DNA of 64,000 bases from Actinophytocola sp044466355. Lineage in GTDB: Bacteria > Actinomycetota > Actinomycetes > Mycobacteriales > Pseudonocardiaceae. Positions 7,260-15,718 of this stretch are shown here, piece after piece. The stretch spans positions 62,001-126,000 of the forward strand of contig NZ_JBITMQ010000001.1 in assembly GCF_044466355.1 (NCBI RefSeq). Reading direction: 5' to 3'. Both the position numbers and the translations under genes were made by a program. Numbering within the stretch: the stretch's first letter is position 1; each line of letters begins with the position of its first letter. Below the pieces are notes generated by a model, which saw only the letters and a program-made list of their open reading frames with translations, was not told the origin of the DNA and searched no databases.

Positions 7260-9178
7260 CAGCGGTCCTCCCGGTGCGCGGTCGCGGCGTGCCAGCGGTC
7301 CAGCACGGCCGTGTAGCCGGCCGCGATCCCGGCGACCAGGTCGTCGTCGGTCAGCTCACCCGCGAACCAGCGCACCGACAGCTCGTGGAAGATCGGGCGA
7401 CCGACCGCGAAGCCGACCACGAGCGGTTCGGTGGCCGCCGCGGCGAAGTTGGCCTCGATCAGCTCCGGCGACGTGGACCCGCCGAGCACGAGGATGCCCC
7501 GGCAGTGCGGGTCCTCCCGGCGGATCACGTCGGCGACCGCGTGCCACTGCGCCGCGTCCGCCTGCGGCGGCAGCTTCCACCACGCCGGCACGACGTCCGC
7601 GGCGTAGAAGTCGCGCACCAGCGTGGTGACCTCGCCGGGCCCGTACTGCTTGCGGGGCGACGGCAGGATCTCGACCAGGAGATCCCGTTGCAGCGACCGG
7701 CAGATCCGCGACAGCGCCCGCAGCCGGTCGCGCTGTACCGCCGCGACCGCGTCGTCGTCGTCCGCCGACACCCGCACGAGGACCTTCACGACGGTCTCGA
7801 CCGGCCAGGCACGGACCAGCGCCGCCGGGTCGCCGTCACCGAGGAAGTCCAGCGGGATGCGGCCGTTGATCTCCACGGCCCGCGCGAGCCAGCGGCCTCC
7901 GTCGGCGAGCCGCTCCAGCTGTGCCTGGCCGACGAACCTGTCGTCGACGAGCACGCCGGTGCCGGGCCGGTCCGCGCTGACGGTGGCGAACGCGGTCAGC
8001 AGCAGGTCCTTCAACGCGCTGATCGACTCCGGTGCGCGGCCCGCGTCGGCGGCGAGCTTCTCGAAGTAGCCGCGGTGGTCCATCGCGAACACGCCGAGGT
8101 CGGTCCGCGCGCGGTGGCGGGTCACCGTCGCCGCCTGCTCGCGGTCGAGCAGCGGGGACACCTCGTGGACACCGGCCGTGCGGTCGGCCGACGCGAGGAA
8201 CGTCTCCAACTCGGCCATGCTCGGCGTGGCGTCGGAACAGGCCAGGCGGCTCACGACGATCGCCCCGCAGGCGCCTGCCCACCGCAGGCAGGTCTCGATG
8301 GGCTCGTCACGCAGGTAGCCGCGCAGGAAGCCGGCCATGAACGCGTCGCCCGCGCCGACGGAGTTGAGCACCTTCACCGGGAACCCGGGCATGACGACCG
8401 GAGCGTCCAGGTCACCGGGGTAGGCCCGGCAACCCTCCGGCCCGTTCTTGACCACGAGCAGCGCGCCGGTGTGCCGCCGCACCTCACGGACCGCCTCGGC
8501 GATGTCGCGGGAGCCACCGAGCGCGCGGAACTCCGCGACGGTGCCGACGACCACGTCGCAGTCGGGCAGGACGACCCGCAGCCCCTCGGTCACCTCGGGC
8601 CGGACGGTGTCCTCGTCCTCGCCCTTGCTGCGGGACACCACGCCCCAGAACGCCGGCCGGTAGTCGATGTCGAACACGACCCTGGTGCCCGCCTCGCGGG
8701 CGGCGGCGACCGCGGCCACCGTCGTCTCCCGCAGGTGCGGCCTGCTCAGGTAGGTACCGCCGACGAGCAGCCCGGTCGCCCCGCGCACCAGCTCGGCGTC
8801 CAGTTGCGCCGGGGACATGGCGAACTCGGCCGGGTCCTCGACGAGGAAGATCCGGGGAAAGCCGCCACCGGCGTGCGGCGCGAGCGCGATGGTGCCGGTG
8901 CCGCGTTGGGGGTCGCGCCGCAGCGCCGTGGTCGCCACGCCTTCCCTGCGCAGTTGTTCCTCGACGTAGTCGCCGAAGGCGTCCATGCCGACCTGGCTCG
9001 CCAGCGCCGCCCGCAATCCCAGCCGCGCCGCGCCGACGACCGTGTTGCCCGCGCTGCCGCCGATGTAGCGGCGGAAGGACTGCGTGGCCGCGAGGCCCGC
9101 GCCGACCTGTTCCCCGTACAGGTCGACGCTGACCCGTCCGAGGCACACCAGCTCCACCGGATCGTGCTCCGTTGGCAT
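7259..9178 (-). CDS. IolC-DUF2090 fusion: PfkB-type kinase with DKGP-aldolase-like domain
   Basis: A 639-residue fusion. Residues 1-335 are a PfkB carbohydrate kinase of the IolC (5-dehydro-2-deoxygluconokinase) type, with the GGSAGNTVVGAARLG substrate loop and the catalytic VGAGDAF at 274-280. Residues 342-637 are a DUF2090 domain beginning LGVFAMDHRGYFEKLA and containing GILVLGGSTSPELIEANF and VVGFAVGRPIFHE, as in IolJ-like 5-dehydro-2-deoxyphosphogluconate aldolases. In inositol catabolism the pair phosphorylates DKG and splits it to DHAP and malonate semialdehyde. No iolA, iolB, iolD or iolG homologue is recognised in this window, and the neighbours are a sulfonate-type importer and sugar dehydrogenases, so the real substrate may differ. 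The ATG at 9178 has GAGGGG upstream. Confidence 0.9.
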   Translation of the reverse strand: MPTEHDPVELVCLGRVSVDLYGEQVGAGLAATQSFRRYIGGSAGNTVVGAARLGLRAALASQVGMDAFGDYVEEQLRREGVATTALRRDPQRGTGTIALAPHAGGGFPRIFLVEDPAEFAMSPAQLDAELVRGATGLLVGGTYLSRPHLRETTVAAVAAAREAGTRVVFDIDYRPAFWGVVSRSKGEDEDTVRPEVTEGLRVVLPDCDVVVGTVAEFRALGGSRDIAEAVREVRRHTGALLVVKNGPEGCRAYPGDLDAPVVMPGFPVKVLNSVGAGDAFMAGFLRGYLRDEPIETCLRWAGACGAIVVSRLACSDATPSMAELETFLASADRTAGVHEVSPLLDREQAATVTRHRARTDLGVFAMDHRGYFEKLAADAGRAPESISALKDLLLTAFATVSADRPGTGVLVDDRFVGQAQLERLADGGRWLARAVEINGRIPLDFLGDGDPAALVRAWPVETVVKVLVRVSADDDDAVAAVQRDRLRALSRICRSLQRDLLVEILPSPRKQYGPGEVTTLVRDFYAADVVPAWWKLPPQADAAQWHAVADVIRREDPHCRGILVLGGSTSPELIEANFAAAATEPLVVGFAVGRPIFHELSVRWFAGELTDDDLVAGIAAGYTAVLDRWHAATAHREDR

Positions 9179-9220
9179 GCCTACCCCTCGTTTCGTGATG
9201 TCGTTGCGGTGCAAGGAAAG

Positions 9221-10258
9221 TCAGCTGGCCGAACCGCCCGCGGCCTGCTCGAGGATCGCGCGGCCGCTGTCGACGGCCTTGGTCACGTCCGGCTTGGTGT
9301 CGAACGCGCCCAGCTCGACGAACACGTTCGTCAGGTCCTCGAGGTCACCGGACAGCTCGCCCTCCGACAGGGCCAGCGCCTCGGCCGCCGACGGCCAGGT
9401 GCGGCCGGTCAGCTCGCGCTGCGCGGCCTCCTTGGTCGCGGTGACACCGTTCTCCTCGTAGTACTGGACGAGCAGGTCCGCGGCCTCGTCCGGGTTCGCG
9501 GTGATGAACTCGTTCGCCTGGTACGCGGACTTGACGTACGCGACCGCCTGCTCCGTGCGGTTGTTGGCGAAGGCCGGTGTGAGCGCCAGCATGTTGTAGA
9601 TCTTCTTGTCCGCCTGCTTGCCGTCGCAGACGTGGACGTACTCGGGGTTGTCGACGAACCCGGCGTCGAACGGCGGCCACGTCATCGCGCCGACGCCCTG
9701 TCCGCCGGTGAACGCGCCCGCGACCGCGTTGGCCTCGACCGGCAGCGGCTTGGTCTTGCCGGCCACGCCGTACTTCTGCATGCAGCCGAGCAGCGCGTAG
9801 TGCTGTGTCGAGTTGACCTTCACCAGTACCTCGCCGCCCGCGAGCGCGGCCGCCGGGTCCTTGCCCTCGAAGTCGTTCGCGCGGCCCCAGAGGATCTGGA
9901 TCGCGCCCTCCTCGGAGTTCGGGCCGGGCACGACCATGTCCCACTTCTGGGAGCTGGTGAGCGCGGGCGGCGATCCCATGTTGCCGCCGTCCCAGGCGCC
10001 CGTGATCCCGGCCTCCGACATCGCGGCGCCGCTCGGGTAGTACTTGAGCTCGACCTCGATCCCGTTCTCCTTGAAGTAGCCCTGCTGCTCGGCGAGCCAG
10101 ACGGGGAAGCTGGTCGCGGTGGGCTGCAGGCCGATGGTGACCTTGTTGCCGGTGTTCCCGGTGTCACCCACTTCCTGCGCGCCGGCGCAACCGGCGGCCA
10201 GCAGCATGGCGGACACCACTGCCACCGTCATGCGAAAACGAGACTTGATGGGCTTCAT
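9221..10258 (-). CDS. ABC transporter substrate-binding lipoprotein (SsuA/TauA/NMT1-like)
   Basis: A 345-residue extracytoplasmic binding protein. The signal peptide ends in the lipobox LLAAGC, so Cys24 would be lipidated. The mature start, VTIGLQPTATSFPVWLAEQQGYFKENGIEVELKYY, is the classic opening of the sulfonate/nitrate/taurine binding family. It lies between its ATPase gene and the catabolic genes of the operon, and should feed the substrate to the two permeases encoded at 11130-12775. The ligand is expected to be a small anionic compound; the neighbourhood suggests an organosulfonate. Confidence 0.88.
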   Translation of the reverse strand: MKPIKSRFRMTVAVVSAMLLAAGCAGAQEVGDTGNTGNKVTIGLQPTATSFPVWLAEQQGYFKENGIEVELKYYPSGAAMSEAGITGAWDGGNMGSPPALTSSQKWDMVVPGPNSEEGAIQILWGRANDFEGKDPAAALAGGEVLVKVNSTQHYALLGCMQKYGVAGKTKPLPVEANAVAGAFTGGQGVGAMTWPPFDAGFVDNPEYVHVCDGKQADKKIYNMLALTPAFANNRTEQAVAYVKSAYQANEFITANPDEAADLLVQYYEENGVTATKEAAQRELTGRTWPSAAEALALSEGELSGDLEDLTNVFVELGAFDTKPDVTKAVDSGRAILEQAAGGSAS

Positions 10259-10297
10259 TTCTCGACAACGCCTTTCACAGCAAGAAGAACGAGGGAG

Positions 10298-11086
10298 CTA
10301 CTGGATGGAGGTGATCTCCTCGCGCACCGCGTTCCACACGGTGCGCTGGAGCTTGCCGAAGCCGGGTTGGGCCATGGCCTCGTCGACGCTGTGGTCGGAC
10401 CAGTCGTCGTCGACGGTGAACTCGTGCTTGATCGCGCCCGGTCGGGCGGTCAGCACGATGATGCGGTTGCAGAGGTAGACGGCCTCCTCGACGCTGTGCG
10501 TGACCAGCACGACGGTGAGGCCGAGTTCGCGGGCGATGCGCGCGATCTCCTCCTGCATGATGATCCGGGTCTGGGCGTCCAGCGCGCCGAACGGCTCGTC
10601 CATCAGCAGCACGTCGGGGCGCATGATGATCGAGCGGGCGAGCGCGACGCGCTGCTGCATGCCTCCGGACAACTCGTGCGGGTAGGCGTCGGCGAACGCG
10701 CTCAGCCCGACCAGCGCGAGCGTCTCGCGCACCCGCTCCTTGCGTTCCGCCTTGGGCACGCCGGTCATCCGCAGGCCGTACTCGACGTTGCCGGTGACGG
10801 TCTTCGTCGGGAACAGCGCGAACCGCTGGAAGACCACGCAGCGGTCCGGTCCCGGTCCGCGCATCGGGGCCCCGTCGGCGAGGACGGTGCCGCCGCTCGC
10901 CTCCTCCAGACCCGCGGCGATCATCAGCAGTGTCGACTTGCCGCAGCCCGACGGGCCGACCAGCGCGAGGAAGTCGCCCTGGTACACGGTGAGGTCGATG
11001 GGGGACAGGGCGGTCACCTCGCCGCGACGGGTGTGGAAGCTCTTGTGCACACCCTCGAACCGCAGCTTGGCCTGCCGGTCGCTCAT
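10298..11086 (-). CDS. ABC transporter ATP-binding protein (SsuB/TauB-like)
   Basis: A 262-residue ATPase of the nitrate/sulfonate/taurine importer family. Walker A is GPSGCGKST, the signature is LSGGMQQRVALARS, Walker B is VLLMDEPFGALDAQTR, and the switch histidine is in VLVTHSVEEAVYL. ATG at 11086 is preferred because GAAGG lies about 7 bases upstream; a GTG at 11140 in frame would overlap the permease gene by 11 bp. It powers the importer formed with the two permeases upstream and the lipoprotein downstream. Confidence 0.9.
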   Translation of the reverse strand: MSDRQAKLRFEGVHKSFHTRRGEVTALSPIDLTVYQGDFLALVGPSGCGKSTLLMIAAGLEEASGGTVLADGAPMRGPGPDRCVVFQRFALFPTKTVTGNVEYGLRMTGVPKAERKERVRETLALVGLSAFADAYPHELSGGMQQRVALARSIIMRPDVLLMDEPFGALDAQTRIIMQEEIARIARELGLTVVLVTHSVEEAVYLCNRIIVLTARPGAIKHEFTVDDDWSDHSVDEAMAQPGFGKLQRTVWNAVREEITSIQ

Positions 11087-11129
11087 GCCAGTACCTTCGG
11101 TGTGCGTGGTCGGGACGGCGGTCTTCTCG

Positions 11130-11969
11130 TCAAGCGGCACCGGTCTCGACCCCCTTTCGCCATCGGATGAACGGGTTGGCAAGCCAGCGGACGCCGCGGT
11201 CCATCAGCGCGCCGAGCACGCCGATGGCGACCATGCCCGCGAGGACGGTGGCCGGGTCGTTGCTCTGCTGGCCGGAGAGGATCACGTAGCCGAGGCCGGA
11301 GCGGCCGACGATGAGTTCGGCGCCCATCAGCGCCATCCAGCCGTTGCCGACGCCGATGCGCAGTCCGGCGAGCGCGGTCGGCAGGCTCGTCGGCACCACG
11401 GTCGTGACCAATGTGGACACCCGGCCCGCGCCGAGCACTCTGCTGGCCTTGACCACGTAGTCGTCCACCGAGCGCACACCCAGCTCCGCGTTGAGCACGC
11501 ACGGCGGCAGCACCGCGACGAACACGACGAACGCCTGCGCGGTGAACCCCGGCCCGAACCAGAGGATGGCCAGCGGGATCCACGCGAACGGCGGGATGTA
11601 GCGGAGTACCTCGAACGCGGGCAGCAGCGCGGACCGGAAGCCCGGCCACCACGCGAACGCGAACCCGAGCAGGAGGCCGAGCGCCGCGGCGACCACGAAG
11701 CCGGCGCCCCAGCGTTCGAGGGAGGCGAGTGCGTGGCCCGGCAGGGTGAGTCCGGCGAGCGGGTCGTGAAGAAGGGCGACGAGCCGTTCGAGGACCGCGA
11801 ACGGTGAGGCCAGCACACCGTCCTCGGACAGGTCGAACAGGTCCGCCGCGATCCACCAGACGGCGACGAGGGTGAGGACGCCGCTGCTCGCGAGCCCGAG
11901 CGTGCCGAGGGAGCGGCGGGTCCGGCGTGGTCGTGTCGTGGCCACGGGGCGCTGCGCTGTGGTGGTCAT
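11130..11969 (-). CDS. ABC transporter permease (SsuC/TauC-like) 2
   Basis: A 279-residue inner-membrane permease with about six predicted membrane segments. The coupling loop region includes KASRVLGAGRVSTLVTTVVPTS, and the family motif FEVLRYIPPFAWIPLAILWFG lies in the middle. The ATG at 11969 overlaps the stop of the other permease gene as ATGA. Two different permeases with one ATPase suggest a heterodimeric channel, whereas most SsuC/TauC systems are homodimers. Confidence 0.9.
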   Translation of the reverse strand: MTTTAQRPVATTRPRRTRRSLGTLGLASSGVLTLVAVWWIAADLFDLSEDGVLASPFAVLERLVALLHDPLAGLTLPGHALASLERWGAGFVVAAALGLLLGFAFAWWPGFRSALLPAFEVLRYIPPFAWIPLAILWFGPGFTAQAFVVFVAVLPPCVLNAELGVRSVDDYVVKASRVLGAGRVSTLVTTVVPTSLPTALAGLRIGVGNGWMALMGAELIVGRSGLGYVILSGQQSNDPATVLAGMVAIGVLGALMDRGVRWLANPFIRWRKGVETGAA

Positions 11970-12775
11970 GCCGCGCTCTCCCGCCAGCCCGACAGCCGCT
12001 TTTCCACCAGCCGCAGTCCTTCGGAGAACACGACACCGAGCAGCCCGATCAGCAGCATCGCCACGAGCATGATGTCCGGGTCCAAAGTGGAGCGTGCGTT
12101 GAGCGCGACGAATCCGAGCCCCGCGGTGGCGCCGAGGAGTTCGGCGGCGACCACGGTCATCCACGCGTTGCCGAGCGCGATGCGGGCGCCGCCGACGAGT
12201 GTGGGCACCGCGGCGGGCAGCACCACCTCGACGAGGGTGCGCCTGCCCGGTGCGCCCAGCGACCGGCTCGCCTTGGCCAGCAGCTTGTCCACCCCGGCGA
12301 CCGCCTCGTAGGAGTTGAGCACCCACGGCACGATCGCCGAGATGGTCACGACGAAGACCCGCGCCTCGGTACCCAGTCCGAACCAGAGGATGGCGAGCGG
12401 GATCCACGCGATCGGCGGGATCGGCCGGATCAGCTCGAAGATCGGCGAGACGACCGTGCGCACCCGCCGCGACCACCCCATGGCCACGCCGAGCGGCAGC
12501 CCGATCAGTCCGGCGACGAACCAGCCGATGGCGACGATCCGCAGGCTGGCGAACAGGTGGCCGATGAGCGTCGCACCCTGATAGTCACGCTGAGTGAATT
12601 CCACGAGACGTTCTATGACGGCCACGGGAGAGGGCAGGAACAGCGGGGAGACGAGCCCGAGGCCGTCCGTGCAGACGTACCAAACCCCGGTCAGCGCGAC
12701 CGTGCTGGCCGCTCCGATCCAGGTGGCACGCACTCGTCGCCTTCGGCGCGAACGGCGCCACTCGACGTTGGTCAT
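11966..12775 (-). CDS. ABC transporter permease (SsuC/TauC-like) 1
   Basis: A 269-residue permease and the first gene of the eight-gene operon. After a basic N-terminus (RRSRRRRRVRATW) come about six membrane segments, with FELIRPIPPIAWIPLAILWFG and the EAA-like region SRSLGAPGRRTLVEVVLPAAVP. It is paralogous to the next gene. The start at 12775 faces the divergent GntR regulator across 185 bp containing repeated elements. Confidence 0.9.
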   Translation of the reverse strand: MTNVEWRRSRRRRRVRATWIGAASTVALTGVWYVCTDGLGLVSPLFLPSPVAVIERLVEFTQRDYQGATLIGHLFASLRIVAIGWFVAGLIGLPLGVAMGWSRRVRTVVSPIFELIRPIPPIAWIPLAILWFGLGTEARVFVVTISAIVPWVLNSYEAVAGVDKLLAKASRSLGAPGRRTLVEVVLPAAVPTLVGGARIALGNAWMTVVAAELLGATAGLGFVALNARSTLDPDIMLVAMLLIGLLGVVFSEGLRLVEKRLSGWRESAA

Positions 12776-12873
12776 GCCTCTCCTTCCACGACGACGTGGT
12801 CTCTCCGCACATGGTCGCTCAACGGTCGTGATCTCACAGAGTAACCATCGGGAGGTGGTGGAAGCCTCACCTT

Positions 12874-12907
12874 TGTGCTGACAATAGTCAAGACTTTATG
12901 CTGACAA
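12874..12907. promoter_or_regulatory. direct repeats and possible promoter between permease operon and gntR
   Basis: TGCTGACAA occurs twice, at 12876-12884 and 12899-12907, a 23-base period (about two helical turns). Read forward, TTGTGC (12874) and TATGCT (12898) have an 18-base spacer and could be the -35 and -10 boxes of the gntR gene, overlapping both repeats. A GntR-type regulator binding here could control itself and the divergent operon. The stretch is less GC-rich than its surroundings. Confidence 0.5.
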
Positions 12908-12960
12908 AGCCAGCTCACGGCGCGACGATGCGCGGAGCGGCGCTGTGACTGGAGGGGTGT

Positions 12961-13749
12961 GTGGCCGAACCGACGGAACTCCTGGTCGCCCTGGACCGCG
13001 AAGCCAACGAGCCGCTCTACGCGCAGATCGCGAACCAGGTCGAGGTGCGCATCCGCAACGGCGAGCTCATAGCCGGTGCGCAGCTGGAGAACGAGCTGGA
13101 CATGAGCAAGCGGCTGGGGGTCTCCCGGCCGACCCTGCGGCGTGCGTTCGCGGAACTGGTGGCCCGCGGGCTCGTGGCGCGCAGGCCGAGCATCGGGACG
13201 GTCGTCCTGCCGACCCCGATCGACCGGCCGCTGACGATCGAGAGCCTCTACGACGACCTGGCGCGGGAGGGCCGCGACCCGACCACACGGGTGCTCACGG
13301 TCGACCACGGCCCGTGTCCACCCGAGCTGGCCGCTCGGCTCGGCCGCGATCTCGGCACCATGGTGCGGATCGAGCGGGTGCGCTGCGCCGATGGCCGCCC
13401 CCTCGCCGTGCTGCGCAACTGGTTGCCGATCGGCGGGCCGGAGCTGACCGCGGACCGGCTGCGACGTGAGGGGCTGTACCGGATCCTGCGCAGTCAGGGC
13501 GTCCACCCGCACCTCGTCGACCAGGTGATCACGTGCCGGTCGGCGGAACCCGCCGAGGCGGAGCTGCTGGAGGTGCCGCGTCGCAGTCCGGTGCCGATGG
13601 TGCGGCGCACGGTCTTCGACCGGGCGGGCAACTTCGTCGAGTACGGTTCGCACGTCTACCGGGCCGACCGGTACTCGTTTCACGTCATGCTCGTCGAGCG
13701 GCCGTCCTCCGCCCGCGGCCGTCCGGCGGTGGCGGTGCGGAGAGACTGA
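12961..13749 (+). CDS. GntR family transcriptional regulator (HutC subfamily, UTRA domain)
   Basis: A 262-residue regulator. The N-terminal winged helix (residues about 15-85) includes LYAQIANQVEVRIRNGEL and VSRPTLRRAFAELVARGLV. The C-terminal part resembles a UTRA ligand-binding domain with the usual ending YRADRYSFHVMLVER. HutC-type regulators commonly sense sugars or related metabolites. GTG start at 12961 with GGAGGGG close upstream. Being divergent from the importer/kinase-aldolase operon, it is the obvious candidate for its substrate-responsive repressor. Confidence 0.88.
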   Translation: MAEPTELLVALDREANEPLYAQIANQVEVRIRNGELIAGAQLENELDMSKRLGVSRPTLRRAFAELVARGLVARRPSIGTVVLPTPIDRPLTIESLYDDLAREGRDPTTRVLTVDHGPCPPELAARLGRDLGTMVRIERVRCADGRPLAVLRNWLPIGGPELTADRLRREGLYRILRSQGVHPHLVDQVITCRSAEPAEAELLEVPRRSPVPMVRRTVFDRAGNFVEYGSHVYRADRYSFHVMLVERPSSARGRPAVAVRRD

Positions 13750-13752
13750 GGC

Positions 13753-14655
13753 TCACCGTGCCAGCGCGACGGACAGCAGGCGCGCCGCGGGCCCGGTGAG
13801 CCTGCGCCCGCCCGGCCACACCGCGCGCAGCGTCCGGTGCAGTCCTACGCCGGTGACCGGCACCGACGCCAGCCTGCGGGCGGTGAGGTCGCCCGCGATC
13901 GCCAGCTCGCTCATCACCGCGGGCCCGGCGCCGGCCAGCACCGCACTGCGCACCGCCGCCGCGGAACCCAGCTCCAGGGCGGGACGTGCCGCCGTCACGC
14001 CCGCGTGGGCAAGCGCGGCGTCGACCGTGTCCCGTGTGCCGGAGCCGGACTCGCGGGTCACCAGCGGGACAGCGGCCAGGTCCTCCGGCCGCAGTGGTGT
14101 GGCGCGGCCGGCCCACGGGTGAGTGGGCGGCACGACCACGACCAGCCTGTCGGTCGCGACCCTGCGGTGCGCGAGCCCCGCAGGCTCGCCGGGGGACTCG
14201 ATGAACCCGAGGTCGATCCCTTCCTGGCGCACCAGGTCCACGACCTGTGCCGAGTTCGCGACCTGAAGTCCGACGTGGAGAGACGGCGACCCCTGGCGCA
14301 GCGCGCCGATCCAGCGTGGCACCAGGTGCTCGGCGAGCGTCATGCTCGCACCGACGCGCAGGTGCGCCTCGTGCCGCTCCCGCAGCGCGGAGACGTTGGC
14401 GCGCAACGCGTCCAGCTCGTCCAGCACGCGGGTGGCCCAGCCGGTCACCGCGGTCCCGTCGTCGGTGAGCCGGGTGCCCCGGTGGTCGCGGGTCAGCATC
14501 GGCACACCGAGCGACCGCTCCAGTGCCGCCAGCCGCGCACTGGCCGACGGCTGGGTGATGCCGGTGGCGGTCGCGGCGCGGCCGATGCTGCCCAGTTCGC
14601 CGACGAGCACGAGCAACCGCAGCGCGTTGACGTCCACGCGCCCGCTCATAGCCAC
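13753..14655 (-). CDS. LysR family transcriptional regulator
   Basis: A 300-residue LysR regulator. The N-terminal HTH is LRLLVLVGELGSIGRAATATGITQPSASARLAALE, and the effector domain includes LRVGASMTLAEHLVP and DLGFIESPGE. Two starts are possible: GTG at 14655 (used here) or ATG at 14649. It diverges from a YeiH-type transporter gene 64 bases away; this LysR-YeiH pairing is widespread (YeiE/YeiH in enterobacteria, CbbR/CysB-like regulators elsewhere), so it should control the transporter, probably in response to a sulfur compound. Confidence 0.88.
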   Translation of the reverse strand: MAMSGRVDVNALRLLVLVGELGSIGRAATATGITQPSASARLAALERSLGVPMLTRDHRGTRLTDDGTAVTGWATRVLDELDALRANVSALRERHEAHLRVGASMTLAEHLVPRWIGALRQGSPSLHVGLQVANSAQVVDLVRQEGIDLGFIESPGEPAGLAHRRVATDRLVVVVPPTHPWAGRATPLRPEDLAAVPLVTRESGSGTRDTVDAALAHAGVTAARPALELGSAAAVRSAVLAGAGPAVMSELAIAGDLTARRLASVPVTGVGLHRTLRAVWPGGRRLTGPAARLLSVALAR

Positions 14656-14719
14656 TGTCTATGACCTCCCAGGTCTTTGCCCGCTACCGGGAACCGCGCT
14701 GTCCACACAGGATCGGAGG

Positions 14720-15718
14720 ATGACGAGACCGGACTTCCGCACCGCCGTGCCCGTGCTCACCGCGGTGGGCGTGACGGCGGGCGCGGTCGCACTGTCCTTC
14801 GCCGTCAACCTCGCGCTACCGGTGGTGAGCGCCCTCACCGCCGCGGTCGTGCTCGGTGTGCTCGCGGGTTCCACGCCGGTGCTGCCCGCCGCCAGCCGCC
14901 CGGTCATCGCCCGGTTCACCAAGAAGATGCTGCGGATCGGGGTGGTGCTGCTGGGCCTGCAGCTCGCTCTGCCCGCCGTGCTCGACCTCGGCGCCGGGGT
15001 GATCGTCGCGGTGATCCTCGTTGTCGCCGTCACGTTCCTCGCCACCGTGTGGCTCGGCAGGCTGCTGGGGTTGTCGCGCGGCCTGTCCTTGTTGGTGGGC
15101 ACGGGTTTCTCGATCTGCGGTGCGTCCGCGGTGGCCGCCATGGAGGACGTCGTGGAACGGGACGACTCCGACGTCGCGACCGCTGTGGCGCTGGTGACCC
15201 TGTACGGCGGGCTCGCCATCGCCGCTGTACCGCTGATCGGCGGCCGGCTCGGGCAGACGCCCCGGGAGACCGGTGCGTGGTCCGGTCTCGCCGTGCACGA
15301 GGTGGCGCAGGTCGTCGCGGCCGCGACCCCGGCCGGTGCCGCCGCCGTGACCCTCGCCGTCGTCGTGAAGCTCAGCAGGGTCGTGCTGCTGGCGCCGATG
15401 GTGGCGCTGGTGAGCGTGCACGAGCGGCGCCGCACGGCGAGGACCGGCGACGGGTCACGGCCGCCGCTGGTGCCGCTGTTCGTGCTGGGTTTCCTCGCGG
15501 CGGCCGTCGTCCGCAGCATGGACGTGCTGCCGACCGTGGCGCTGGACGTCGCGAAGGTCGCGTGCACCCTGCTGCTCGCCGGCGCTCTGTTCGGCCTTGG
15601 CTGCGGGGTGCGGCTCGGCAGCCTGGTGCGCACGGGCGGCCGGGCGTTGCTGCTGGGACTGCTCTCCACGCTCGTGATCGGGACGACCTCGTTCATCGCG
15701 CTCGCCGTGCTGGGTTGA
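14720..15718 (+). CDS. YeiH/PSE family putative sulfate (sulfite) exporter
   Basis: A 332-residue integral membrane protein with about ten predicted helices, of the YeiH family (UPF0324). Recognisable segments are SRGLSLLVGTGFSICGASAVAAME and LFGLGCGVRLGSLVRTGGRALLLGLLS. In sulfonate degraders, genes of this kind accompany xsc and are proposed to expel sulfite or sulfate released by desulfonation. The GGAGG element directly abuts the ATG at 14720, an unusually short spacing, so the true start could differ slightly. The 3' end overlaps the convergent pta gene by 26 bp. Confidence 0.85.
   Translation: MTRPDFRTAVPVLTAVGVTAGAVALSFAVNLALPVVSALTAAVVLGVLAGSTPVLPAASRPVIARFTKKMLRIGVVLLGLQLALPAVLDLGAGVIVAVILVVAVTFLATVWLGRLLGLSRGLSLLVGTGFSICGASAVAAMEDVVERDDSDVATAVALVTLYGGLAIAAVPLIGGRLGQTPRETGAWSGLAVHEVAQVVAAATPAGAAAVTLAVVVKLSRVVLLAPMVALVSVHERRRTARTGDGSRPPLVPLFVLGFLAAAVVRSMDVLPTVALDVAKVACTLLLAGALFGLGCGVRLGSLVRTGGRALLLGLLSTLVIGTTSFIALAVLG

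Noticed and set aside
7259..9178. Standard myo-inositol catabolic locus
   Set aside because: Only the kinase-aldolase matches; no iolA, iolB, iolD or iolG is recognised in the window.
7112..11170. 1352-codon plus-strand open frame
   Set aside because: It is antisense to the kinase-aldolase, binding-protein and ATPase genes, has no recognisable domain and is a by-product of GC-rich third positions.
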